Source: Pristionchus mayeri
Lineage: Eukaryota; Nematoda; Chromadorea; Rhabditida; Neodiplogasteridae
DNA length: 64,000 bases
Direction: 5' to 3'
Assembly: GCA_036245805.1 (NCBI GenBank)
Contig: BTRK01000004.1
Coordinates: forward strand, 8,990,001 to 9,054,000
Shown here: positions 1 to 11,900 of the stretch, piece by piece
Numbering within the stretch: position 1 is the first letter of the stretch
How the letters are laid out: each line of letters opens with the position of its first letter
Notes under the pieces: model-generated
The model's database searches: none
Seen by the model: only the letters and a program-made list of their open reading frames with translations
Told to the model about the DNA's origin: nothing
Translations under genes and position numbers: made by a program

Positions 1-114
1 GGAAACATTGCTTACACAAGTACATATAACTTCTCCCAGAATCTAAAATATTCAACACTTCCCAGTGACCCGGAAGATAACAACATTGTTATGGGAGCGC
101 TGGTGAAGGTGTGA
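1..114 (+). CDS. Possible last exon of an upstream gene (partial)
   Basis: Frame 1 is open from the window edge to a TGA at 112-114 and reads GNIAYTSTYNFSQNLK and onward. It could be the C-terminus of a gene starting upstream, or an exon ending at a GT donor at 109 or 111. I do not recognise a family. It is not needed by the receptor gene that starts at 293, which has its own ATG. Confidence 0.3.
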   Translation, partial: GNIAYTSTYNFSQNLKYSTLPSDPEDNNIVMGALVKV

Positions 115-292
115 GAAATGGGAAAAATCCCCGAGGGAGATACAGTATACACTCAACTGGGATGTGAATAAATGAACAAATGCACTCTAAATACCGCCTA
201 TTCACTCTATATTTAATGCCCCACTTTCAATAGGCGCTCAGTTCGATATCACATTCAAAACTACTACTGTATTTCAAGCTAAGGCCAATCAG

Positions 293-2549
293 ATGTCTCT
301 TCTCTCATCTTCCTCAACGATGTTCAAGAATACGACGATAGTCCGCCAGTGGCTGCCCATTTGGGAGTGGCCCTCCATGCCAGAGTACAACTGCAGGTAT
401 TGCAAGTGTTGATTGGAAAACATCCTGTTATTTAACTCGATTTTGAAGCATTTTGAGTTTTAAAGAATATTAATCAAATTGTAGTCGCATACGACCGGTC
501 GGTGTTGAATGGACGGAAACCAACGGTGCCTCGCATCCATTCTACGGCGGTATCTCTATTCTGTGGGGAACAGCGTGCGAGGTATGAGTATGAATATTTC
601 AGAATAGACCAGTAGGTGTATTATGGTGGGAATTATTTTCGAACAAATCACGACCTTCGAATGTTCTCTGATAAAATACAAAATGCTTCAGATACTGTAC
701 ATCCCGTGCCTGTACGCTCTCTTCATGGAGCGGAATCACGCCTGCTATCGAGTACGATTCAGGCCATTTCCGAGACGATTTTTGCTCAAAAAACTACTGT
801 TCATACGACGCTTCTAATGACGTCTAAAAAGCCGGAACAAAGCTCGACACCATTTCGTGAGGGGCAATACGGGATATGAAAAAGGCGTCAACTCATATTC
901 GACTTTTCCAATGTGCTGGTTCATCATTGGATCCCTACGCGGCAAAAAAATAAAAAAATAATATTAAAGATCATGCTGTGGCTGGCCATCGTTGATGTAA
1001 TCGCCATCCTGTGCAATTCCATTGGCTTCGGCCTTATTCTCATCGAGGGCTCTGTCTTCTGCTCTCGTCCCTGGTTCATCTGGATTGTTGGCTGCGTCGG
1101 ACTGGGTACGGTACTGTCATCATGACGCGATTGATGGTGTGCCTACCGTAGGCATGTGGTGCGGCGCGTGCATCGGCTGTCTGCTGCTTGTCACTTATCG
1201 CCTCTTCGAGCTGTTGAATATGAGCTACCGTTTTGAGGTGGGAGTACAGTAATTCAGATTTCAAAATGCAACATTTCAGACCCACGCTAATAAGCTCATA
1301 GTACTGGCTACGTGCTACGCTCTCTATTTCGCCTTCTTCACACCTCCGATTCTCTCCAACTCCTCCATGAACGCAATGTTCTACGATCCATTCATCGGAG
1401 ATGTCCCTACAGAAGTGGTACTTTTCAAACAACTCATCTAACACCCCAACCTGTACCTTTAGTATGTCAACTGGCCTCACACCGTCAACAATCTGCTCAT
1501 AGTCCTGACTTCAGCCACACTCTACATTCTGATGATCATCATATTGATAAGGAAGCAAGTAAGAGATCAAGCTAATCTTGCATTTTTTTCCAATTACACA
1601 CCTTCGCAATGGTGGGAGCATTTGCGACGGTGTGTAATCGAAATAAGAAGAATAGAACAACATGCAAGTATGCCGAATATATTTTTAGGGCGCAATGTCG
1701 TCAGAGGCAGGTCGCGTGAGGATTTCTGCCAATGGACCCGTGAGTCAAAATAGACCCATAGTAACTAGATTTCACTAAACGTCGTCTCTTCGCTTCCAAT
1801 ACTCTCTCACCGTTCGACCGGTTTTGACTCGAGACTCTTCAGAGTGTGTGATATATGAATGCAATGGCCCGCTTATCGAACGCTAATACGTTTAGATATA
1901 GTAACAATGCTTGGCAAGCTAAATCTGCTCACATTCAGATCTTCATCCAAGCCTCGCTCATCTGCGTATTCAATGTTGCAGCCTCACTTGAGTGAGTGAA
2001 CAGTTTACATCAGAATTAGACTTCAGAATTTGGATAACTACCTCCATTTTCTCGGCTGGTCTACAGAGAGTGTGTGGACTGAAGTCGCGATTACCCTAAT
2101 CTCATACTAGGAATGTGTGCAAAAATGTGCTAAAATCTTTGTCAAATGTGCCGAAATGTGTGTACTAAAAGGCAATGACAAGAATAACGTTGCATTTCGC
2201 AGGTACATCTACATGAATTACTTTCCCACTCCGCAGCTGATGATTGAGTTAGGCCACGTCAGCTGGCAGATTTCACATGGTATATCAGTTTTTGGGTAAT
2301 TATGATACAAAGAGCATTTCCAGGCGTTCCACCCTTCGTTTACCTCGTTCTCAACAAAACAGTCAAGGGACATTGCAAGTGAGTCCTCTTATCTTTTTTA
2401 TCTTCAAGTAGAAAAGCAAAGTGACTCGTGATTACAGGCAATTGTTTGGAACGGCAAAGAATGTGGACAACCGAAATGCCGTTTCGAAGATATCCGATAT
2501 CCAACAGAGGAGTGATTCGAGGAGTTGGCTCAAAGAATCGAGGAAATGA
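293..2549 (+). CDS. Srt-type seven-transmembrane chemoreceptor
   Basis: Spliced exons, read by eye: 293-396, 485-581, 692-751, 970-1105, 1152-1237, 1280-1417, 1463-1558, about 1896-1991, 2203-2279, 2324-2378, 2438-2549 (TGA). The product has the nematode Srt pattern in order: YNCS near the N-terminus, SHPFYGG, ILYIPCLYALF, IMLWLAIVDVIAI, CSRPWFIWIVGCVGLG, LVTYRLFELLN, FFTPPIL, FYDPFIG, WPHTVNNLLIV, IFIQASLICVFNVAA, YIYMNYFPTPQ, WQISHG, PFVYLVLNKTV. These proteins are G-protein-coupled receptors expected in chemosensory neurons. Start chosen at 293 because MSLLSSSST leads straight into YNCS. Two soft spots: the acceptor before 970 is AAAG rather than TTTCAG, and the 1558-to-1896 junction leaves one base out of phase, so a small exon is probably missing from my model. 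About 350 residues, normal for the family. Confidence 0.85.
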
Positions 2550-2584
2550 GTCGAGGAGTCACTTGAGGATGGACTCGTTTAGAT

Positions 2585-2696
2585 TAGTGATGGCAAATCG
2601 GCGAGCACTCTCCTCGTTTCACACGCTCTCTCGCCGGTCAGAGAGAGCGAGAGAGCGTGTGAAACGAGGAGAGCGCGCGCCGATTTGCCATCACTA
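2585..2696. mobile_element. hAT-like hairpin MITE (TAGTGATGGC type)
   Basis: A near-perfect 112-bp palindrome whose ends read TAGTGATGGCAAATCGG and its complement and whose arms meet at an ACCGG-like centre. It is flanked by GTTTAGAT (2577-2584) and GTTTAGAA (2697-2704), a 7/8 match that looks like an 8-bp target duplication. It lies just after the stop of the Srt gene. Confidence 0.85.
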
Positions 2697-3282
2697 GTTT
2701 AGAAGTTTCCCAATGTATTCACGTATCTTTCTTTATCTTCGCCTGCACCTATATCTTTGACTTTACATTAACATCAAGTGCCGAAAGGTGTTGATAAATC
2801 CATGGACCATCTGGGGTTGGAAGGCGGATTTAACGTTAGATTCAGACTGTCAAGATACTAGTTCGAAGGTGCTGTGGAGCCACAATTTTAATTTAAATTA
2901 GAGTAAATAAGGAAAGCGCGAGCTAATAAAGTGGAAGAATGTCTTCTTCAAAATACAATTGTTCCATTATGTATTGTCTCCCAAATTTTCTCATTTACGA
3001 AACACTACTTCCGATATCTACAGATTAATCTCATTTTTGTGAGCTCATATCTCTATTACACGCAGATTAATGAAGCTAGACTCTACGTTAATGCTAGAGA
3101 CGAGATCAAACCAATAAGATTTAGCATGACTCATGCACGCTAGACGAGAGTCATTGCTGGGTGCGAGCGATGTATATTGTGTTCATCCTCTCGAATATTG
3201 CTTGAGGCATGCTTATAAGCAGACGTCTGTAAGCGCTTATTTCCCTCGTTTGAGAGTTTAGCGCATCGTAACGAATCCCGTG

Positions 3283-5038
3283 ATGGGACCGTTCTACGAA
3301 ATCGTCGAGTACTCCCACATGGGTAGGTTCAGCTGTGCTGTGAAATGCATCTGTCAATGCAGTGTTCGGCCTAGTCACCAACAGCCTGCTGATGATTGCA
3401 ATCTTCCGCTTCACACGACAATCGCTAGGACACTACAAGCATCTGCAGTTTATATTCGCTGCCTACAACTGCTTTCTCATCGCACTCCACGCGGCGCTGA
3501 AACCGGAAAGAATTCGGCCATTGCCATCCAGATTGAGAACCATATTTCAGCGAGTAATGGTCGTTGAAAGGACGATTTTCGGCGTTGGTGTCGAGCAGGA
3601 TTCCCGGGTAAGCCCTCTTCCTCTGGGTGGTATGTAGAGTGAGATCTCAGAGTGGGGGCAGAGATACCCGTTATGACAGCGACATGTTTGCGAAATAACT
3701 CTCATCAAACCAAGTTATCTTTATCTGCGAAGCTCGCAATGCTTTTAATATGTTATATTTACGCCGCTCCTTTTTCAATGGGACAATGATCCGAGGCTTG
3801 AATAAATATGGATATTTATATTGACATTTTAGTACCTCACCGCATTCTGCGCTACGTGCAACACGGTGCCCTTCTATTTGATGATCATCGACTTCCTCTA
3901 TCGCTACTGGAGCATTCGACGCCCCCATCTCATCCTGTTTTCCGATCGAAAATTCATCGCGTTCCTAATCTTCATCGCGCTTGTCGAATTTTCCGTGTGG
4001 TAGGACCACTAGAAAACAAGTGTTTCATAAATCACAACTCGCAGGTTCTTAGTGTGCTCGGAGGTTCTGACAGGACAGGGCGCCGAGATTGGCAAGACTC
4101 TCCTGCAGAAAGAGTCCCGTAGTAGACTCAACAATGAAATTACAGATGGATGGCTAATCATGAATTATTGGGTGAGATATACTCTGTTATGCCAGCATCG
4201 AAACTGGGTCGGATGATCGCCAAAAGTGGATTCTTCTGCAGAGCTTTCATGGAAGCATTTATTGAGACATTGGGAACCTACTGTGAGCATACTGGGGAGG
4301 GGTACTATTTGTGGTGATCATCCCTAGGGTTACCATCCAACGGTGATCAACCGACTTAGTGTCTCCGTATCGCATGCCTTTCAGGAGCACGGCGTGCTAA
4401 ATGGGCGCATATTCGGCGCGCTAATCGTCTTCGACGCGATCATGATTGGCAGTTTCTCAATCGCGATCGCGCTTGGCGCAATGACCTACTATCACATCTA
4501 CGTCCTGCGCAGTCATTCGATTTCCACCAACGCGCTGGCGATGCAGCGCAAATTGTTCATAGCAGTGTGCGCACAGGTTTGACTTTTGACAATTCTTAAA
4601 ATAATATGACAATTGTGGGCTGATAACTGACAAATTCCATGTTGTCAGACCGGACTCCCGCTCGTGTTCGTGTACCTGCCGTACATATGCGTGCTCAATC
4701 TGCCCTTCTTCTCGCTTCCCGTCTTCTTCTGGGACGATGCCTGCATGCTGCTCGCCTCCTGCTTTCCAGCCTGGGACGCCTTCATTGTCATCGCGCTGAT
4801 GCCGGACTATTGGTGAGTGCAGTTCGGAAGTCGGGCAAACGTATCCTTACTTACTGTACTCTTGACCGGCCTTGAGAGTACCGTAAAGAAACTACTACTC
4901 GGCTGATGAGTTAAATTATTGTAGCGCGGCTCAAAAAATACCAATTTCAGGAAAGGCCTGATTGGAATGATCTGGAGGAATCGCGCTCATCGAGAGATAG
5001 CATCGGGTCCGATCGTACAAACTGTCACATCGCGTTAA
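3283..5038 (+). CDS. Str/Srj-type seven-transmembrane chemoreceptor
   Basis: Exons 3283-3322, 3363-3607, 3833-3999, 4045-4171, 4385-4576, 4649-4812 and 4951-5038 (TAA) join in phase to 340 codons, the usual Str length. Family features: MGPFYEIVEYSHM start, GLVTNSLLMIAIFRFTRQS with LGHYKHLQFIFAAYN (TM1-2), FLYRYWSIRRPHLI after TM3, a loop WFLVCSEVL...NNEITDGWL, TM5 ALIVFDAIMIGSFSIAIALG, then the typical TGLPLVFVYLPYICVLNLPF and SCFPAWDAFIVIALMPDYW ending in a short basic tail. A nematode G-protein-coupled chemoreceptor of the plasma membrane. AATAAA follows at about 5097. Intron 4 (4172-4384) contains a repeat. Str versus Srj cannot be separated by eye. Confidence 0.88.
4203..4363. mobile_element. 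Short inverted-repeat element, GGTCGGATGATC family
   Basis: Left end ACTGGGTCGGATGATC, right end GATCAACCGACTTAGT. The inner stretch (GCATTTATTGAGACATTGGG and following) is closely similar to 26,313-26,445. It sits wholly inside intron 4 of the Str-type receptor. Confidence 0.6.
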
Positions 5039-5783
5039 TTGAATTGATATCGCGCTCATAGTTTTATGGTTTTACTCCTGGCCTTGCTGTAGATAGAATA
5101 AAGTGTTTTCACCCAACAAAAAAAAGTTGAAAGGGAAAAAAAGTCAACTATTTTTCGATTGTGTTACAGAATTGCTCACTATTTCACAATTATCACAAGT
5201 TCCCGGTTTACCCCCTACTCCAAGATATTTTCGTCATTGTCCATTTCGTCGCTCACGTGTTTTTAAACGACAGAAGGGGCCCATTCGTTACTCTCCGATC
5301 CTTCTCTCTCCCTCTCGTTCACTACACTGTGTCTCGAATGCGCCACAAATGCGCGCTAGAGAGACAAGAGACAGAGATGATCTCCTACTTTACCACACTC
5401 TCTCATCTGCTGAGCTCTGAGAATGATCTGTTTCACGTCCCAAGCGATAACGCACTACGTTCAGGGACGAGTCAGGCACATTTTCCTGTGGTGGACCATT
5501 CACGGCACATTGGACATTGACCGGAGGACAAAGCAGTGCTAAGATCAAATGAACGTTCCAAGAGATACTCTTGCCATTCCTGTGCTAGCAAGAGATTTAT
5601 TTTCTTCTGTTGTCTCTTCCCGGCATCCTCTTAATCTCTACTCTGCCCTCGTTTCTTCTCTCTTTCTCTCGCACAAACAGAACAACGATCACTCGTTTTC
5701 GCAATTGTCTCTGCTTCTCTCACGGCTCTCTCTAATCGCCCTACTCTCTCTTCTCCCTTCCTCCTCCCTCAGCAGTTTGCTAC
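5039..5783. other. Intergenic region, pyrimidine-rich 5' flank of the UGT gene
   Basis: No credible exon seen. After the AATAAA at 5097 the sequence becomes rich in CTCTCT and TTCTC runs (about 5640-5770) leading to the TATA box. Short open frames here have no protein-like character. Confidence 0.5.
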
Positions 5784-5790
5784 TATAAAA
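5784..5790 (+). promoter_or_regulatory. TATA box of the UGT gene
   Basis: TATAAAA lies 134 bp before the UGT start codon. A TTGCAG acceptor directly precedes the ATG at 5924, so either a short 5' leader intron or a trans-splice site is likely. Confidence 0.5.
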
Positions 5791-5923
5791 CGCAGGCAAG
5801 GCACCCGAGACGATAAGGTGCGCGCGCGCTGTTTTCGAGTCGAATTGTGTCCCCTGCGCCATTGTTTGCTCTGGCGCCGAGTAAACCTCGCCATTCTCCT
5901 CGATTCATTCTAAGAGATTGCAG

Positions 5924-8900
5924 ATGCGTGCTTACCTCGTGTTGCTGGGCGTCGTCCTCCTCGCTGCTGCTGCTGCAGCCGGCAATGCTGCATCATCGGA
6001 CAAGTAAGCGATAGCAGCAGGATTCCACTTCAACTATTTCGAAACGACCAATGATTACTGTTTTTCATCGCTGATAGCTGTTCAGATCTGCGCCTGACGG
6101 AGCGAAGAAAGATGCGCCTGCTCCGCCTGTGAAGACCGCCAGAGCAAGGTGAGCAGTACACCTTCTTAGCCTTCCTCAGATAGATTTCGAAACAAATAAC
6201 AGTTTACCCAACATACGGCATTCGTCAGAACTCGCTTCACGTTAGTGCACGTGTAGTGTTTGGCTCGCTTACTGCAAGCGAAGCCACTCGTTATTAACAT
6301 GCATTTTCATTTCTCGAACATGCCCAATCGTATTTATCCTAGAGCGCCGGCTCCCGTCGTCTCGTCACCTGAAGAAGCGGTGAAGATCTTGGCTGAGCAA
6401 AAGGAAGATAAGCCAAAGTACAAAATCGCCATCTTCGCGCCCTACATGGCCAACAGTCAGGTCAGTACAGTGCAATACCCAGAATTGTGCTTAGAATGTA
6501 TACGATAATTTCTTTTTTTAAATTTTTTTAAAGTAAAGATACTTTCAGGTGATCTGGAACAAGCGCGTGGGTGAGGAGTTGATGAAGGCCGGTCATGACG
6601 TCACCATCTACATGATGACCATGTTCGCGATTAAGAATCCCAAGGTTGAAATCGACGAAAGGATCAGAGGTCTGGTTTCACATTTCTACGACCAATGCGT
6701 GGTTCCGGTGTTGAGTTCAAAACTCTCCCGGCCGATCTAATGGCGAATTTTTTTCGAAAATACCGATGCCGTGTCGACCTTTGTTTCGGTGTAGTAAATT
6801 TCATGGAAAGCGAGTTGATTGTGGATGTCCATCAGCATACCATTCAGTGGTCATGGTCAACGGCTCGTTCGGCATGGACGGCGAGAAGCTGATGGAAGAC
6901 CAGGCGCGCTTCGCCTTCAACGACGTGCCCATCTGGAACGCCGATTTCCGCAAAGTGATGTCACGATTCGGAGAGATGTACAAGTCGTGCGAGGGTGAGT
7001 ACTGCTTGCCACTGAACTAAATGGAGTTCATAGCAAATTGAGAGAGCGTGGCGAATGAGGATTGTCCCTCTCTCTTTTCCACACTCCCTCATTTTACTTC
7101 GACCTTCAATTAGTATCGCTGCTGGATGCATAAGATATTGAAACATCGAGGCATGTATTTCCCAAAAAATCGATCCAAGAGTCCAATTCGGGTAGGCAGA
7201 TGCCCGATTTTTACAGCTGATCAAACCACATATACAAAATGTGCAAAATCCATAATATTTCCTTCAGTTTTCGTCAAAGACAAGGCCTTCCTGGCTGACA
7301 TCGAGTACAGCAAATTCGACATCGCCTTCACGCACATGTACAACTTCTGCCCTATCGGCATCATCCACAAGACAAGTTAGTGTTTTTGTCATGCTAAAAC
7401 AGTATAGAGCCTGCTGAACGATTGCTCGCCAGGCTCTGCATTGTTGATCCAATAAATTGTAATGATGCCTTGCAGAGATTCCAACCTGGGTCTGGCTCAA
7501 CTCCGGTGCCCTGGTTGACTTTGTTGCCGAGCTTACCGGCGTTCCGGTTACCCCGTCCTACTGCCCTCGTGAGTAAATTTTAAGAAAAATGGTCTAAAGT
7601 TGTCTTTCTCTTTTGTTTTACAATGCGTCTATCGTTTCAACGTGGATCACAGCTATCTCGACATTAGCTTTCATATTTATCATCCATCATGGGTTCCTTT
7701 CATAGTTGCCCACGCCGCCGGCGACCTCGCATCCATGAACCCCGGGTCATGGTTTTTTTGGCAGGTGGTGGGGAAACCACAGTCGTTGAAGATAGACCTA
7801 AGGTACCATAACCGTCGTCATGTACATCGACACGACTGGTATTTGTCGGCTACCGTAACCCGCACTACCGTAACCTGAGTGCTGTGGGCACACCACGATG
7901 TGGTAAAACATACCTTAGACGGATTAGGAAGGTTCGTCTGGCATACCATAATCTAGTTACAGTAACCTAAGTACAGTACCATAACTAGCAATCGTGAACT
8001 GACTTATTTTTTAAAAAAATTTCCATGAATTCATGGATAACCGCTGCCTCACTTTTTAAGTGAGGCAGCGCTCATAGACGTATAGGGGGTCATGGTCCAA
8101 AATAGTGGTGGGGGTTGATGTTCGATCGACCTTAAGTACCATAACCAACATCATCTACAGTAACTCCATTGTCATTTGTCGGCTACCGTAACCCGATCTA
8201 CAGTAATCCAGGTACTGTAAGCACACCACATGGTAGCAAACAAGCCGGTACTCGGCCGCACATGCATGGATGACCTTTGGCCGGAATACCGTAATCCACC
8301 TACAGTAACCTGGATACCGTAACCCGATCTACAGTAATCCAGGTACTGTAAGCACACCACATGGTAGCAAACAAGCCGGTACTCGGCCGCACATGCATGG
8401 ATAACCTTCGGCCGGAATACCGTAATCCACCTACAGTAACCTGGATACCGTAACCCGATCTACAGTAATCCAGGTACTGTAAGCACACCGCGTGGTAGCA
8501 AACGAGCCGGTACTCCGCGGCACAGGCATGGATTACCTTCGGCCGGAATACCGTAATCCACCTACAGTAACCTGGATACCGTAATCCTGGTTCACTATCA
8601 TGAACTGACTTTTTTTCAAAAATAGGTGCAAAAAATCGGTTATGTATTGTTTCAAGTACAACTCCTCGAGCAATATTTATTTATATTTTTTTCAAACATA
8701 AATCATATCCGAGTGGTTAACGCGCTAGACTAGACAACCGAAGGTTGCGGGTTCGAGTCCGGTCGGCGGCAAACACCTTTGCCAAGCTTTGGAGAGTTCG
8801 GAAAAGTGATGTAGGATTAATGTATCCTTGATACAGTATCCCGGTTCAGTGGGTCAGCATTAGCGCGCTGGGTCATATAAAATATTTGATTATACTTTAA

Positions 8901-11900
8901 TATCGCGATTATGTTGGCAGCGACCGTGGGTCGATCCTTACGTCAGTTTCTTGATTTCAATAGATTTTTTTTACATCATGACCTAGGAAAACACGAATTT
9001 AGAATTCAGCAATGTACTGATTATTTTTTTAAAGCAAACATTTCGTTATATCGCCTAGTGTGCATTCTCCTTCATTGCACGTATTTTTAGAAAATATATC
9101 ATGTAGATAATAATAAATTCATAGTTCACTATTGTGTTTAATTTGCAATGCATGTTGTGTTTTAGACATCATTATGGTTATTTATTGAAAAATACATATT
9201 GTTTGCAAAAGCTTTATATGCGAAATAAGGTTCAAAACGAGCCACAAAAGTTGGTAGAAATGGATCGGCGAAAGGTTCTTAGAAAAAGTGCAAAAGTCTC
9301 TCTCTCTCTCTCTCTCTCTGTCCCTTCCTCGATTTATACGCCAATCTGCAATTTCGGTATTATCTGTGAAAAATGTTTCTACCCAACCTCAGGTGCAGAG
9401 TTGAATATAAGTCGTTTCGAGCAATGTATAATCTCGATGCGCTGCAATAGTGAGTAGTCAACCATCAAATACGTCTTATATTTTTTTAAAAATATTAAAA
9501 TCCTTGTATTCGTCAATCTTATAAATTTATCACTTCTATTATACAAAAGTGGAACATAGACAATGATAAAAAAAGTGACTGAATAAAGAAAATATTATTT
9601 CACGATCCTCGAGTTCTACTTAGATGTGAGAACATATTCTTAGATTGCGAACATTAATTTAAAAAAGTTCTTCATTTAGAGGACAATCTGAAAACTGCGC
9701 TTACAGAAATTTAAATTTTAAAAAAATCGTCATAAAAGGCGATTTGACAAAAAAATATTTTGCATGCTCAACATTGCAAATCTGACACTAAGAACATACC
9801 TCGATACTGTGATCGTTATAACGATACTCTACTTTTATCAAGTTATCTATCCATGCCTGTGCGGCGGAGTACCGGCTCGTTTGCTACTACGTGGTGTGCT
9901 TACAGTACCTGGATTACTGTAGATCGGGTTACGGTAGCCGACAAATGACAATGGAGTTACTGTAGATGATGTTGGTCATGGTACCTAAGGTCGATCGAAC
10001 ATCAACCCCCACCACTATTTTGGACCATGACCCCCTATACGTCTATGAGCGCTGCCTCACTTTTCACCATGAATAGGGGGTCATGGATGAGCGGTGCCTC
10101 ACTTGCCGCCGCCAGTGGTGGGCAACTATGGTTCCTTTATAAAATATTTGATCCTCTCGTAATCATAAACTGCAATAAATGTTTTGGTTCAGCAATGATG
10201 ATGGACGCTGGCGACAAGCTGACGTTCGTGGAGCGAGTCAAGTCCGTCGCAGGCCATCTCATCTTCAAGTTCCTCTGGAAGGGGTGAGAAGATCATCAGC
10301 GACAATTAGGATATTTTCGAAATTTTTAAAAGATAGTTTACTCTGCACTTTCATCTATCGTCCTCTCCAAGCTGAATCTCCGTGAGCTGATTTATAGAAA
10401 GCGTTGCAGCATGACTGCCAACAAGGAGACCGCCGTATTCCGTGCCGAGTTCGGAGAGGACTTCCCCGATCTAGTTGATCTGGCTTCTCAGGTATGTTTT
10501 CACCATTACGCGAGCTTCAGAAACATGCTTAACTCAAATGAAAGTGAATTTATCGGTCTACGTGTGACATAATCGATTTCTGTTCAGGCTCCGCTCGTGA
10601 TGGTGAACTCGAACGAGCTCTACGACTTCGCTCGTCCCACTCTCTCCAAGATCGTCAACATCGGCGGTGTCGGAATCAAGAGCAAGGACGCCAAGCCGCT
10701 CAAGCCCGTCAGTATATGCGGCCGTTTTCAGTGATATAATTCGAATTTCTCCACACCGACTGGCTTGCTTATCAAAGTTCGAACGTACCTTTGTCCATTT
10801 TCCCCCAATCAATCGCATTGACCTACCAATTGATATTCATTCTATCGAAAATGACTTACAGGAATTCGCTGAGCGCGTCGAGAAGGCTAAGGCGGTCGTC
10901 GTGATGTCATTCGGATCCATCGCGCCCATGTACCTCATGCCCGAACAGTACGTTTCCGCTATTTCAGCCGTGCATTTTGATGACAAATATGAAACGTGAC
11001 TTTCGCTTCAACTTCCTTTTCTTGAAGAATTTCCAACACCATCGAGAATTTGATACTATTCCTTGTCATTCTCTAATTTGTGTGATTTGCAGTTGGAAGG
11101 AGGCTTACTTCCACGCCTTCTCACAATTCCCCGATGTCCAGTTCTTCCTTCGATACGAAAGACCCGAGGAGATCGCCGACATTCTCCCGCCCAACGCATA
11201 CGCCGCCAAGTGGCTGCCCCAGACGGACCTCCTGCGTGAGTATGGAAAAATGTGTAGAGTTTCATGTATTTGCATTACATTGGGCACGAATCGTTAATCG
11301 TTACTGTTCATTTCGTAATTCACCCATTTCTTTTTTCAGTGCATCCCAAGACGCTCGGTCTGATCTCTCACGGTGGCTACAATAGTGTGCAGGATGTGCT
11401 CTTCGCGGGAGTTCCCATCGTCGCCACGGGACTATTCGGAGATCAGCCCAGGTGCGGGAGATATCAGTGATCCTGTGGTATCAGGTTGTTGCGAAAGTTT
11501 TGTCGCGTCATAGTGCTTGAACATTGTAGCGCCTATAGTCCTCATTTCAGCTATCGATATCATGTAACTAATTACAATCGATGAGGTATTGGATAGTCAT
11601 TCAAGCGCACCTTACTCCGCATCTGAAGGATCATTAGCAAATTAACAGTGCAAGACGAAACCCTGCCGACTGATATCACCGACATGCTCTTTTCTGCGTG
11701 TAATACTACTCGGAAAAGAGTGGTATGGCCAAACCCGTAACATATTCATAAACCTCATGACACACGCATTACCAGGGCTCATTAATAGATTGTCAGGCAC
11801 AAATGCCTTTCTGAAATTTTTTTACATATTTCGAAATCAAGATTGGACGAGAATTATCTAATACTTGTTTTATCGTATCATTTTCGTTTCGATGGACCTG

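Larger units (their letters stand above)
7701..10130. mobile_element. 2.4-kb CATAGTTGCCC-type DNA transposon in a UGT intron
   Basis: Ends CATAGTTGCCCACGCC and its complement GGGCAACTATG, flanked on both sides by the identical 8-mer GTTCCTTT (7693-7700 and 10131-10138). Smaller relatives lie at 21,661-22,384 and 61,065-61,213. Inside are a 128-bp tandem repeat, a tRNA-like stretch and AT-rich sequence; I find no transposase, so it is non-autonomous. An 8-bp duplication suggests hAT-type mobilisation. It lies entirely inside UGT intron 7. Confidence 0.85.

Noticed and set aside
8188..8573. CRISPR-like array
   Set aside because: Units are 128 bp, contiguous and without unique spacers, in a eukaryotic intron.
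8694..8766. A functional tRNA gene
   Set aside because: D-arm and T-arm-like sequences are present, but the acceptor stem does not pair and the anticodon arm is poor; probably a tRNA-derived repeat.
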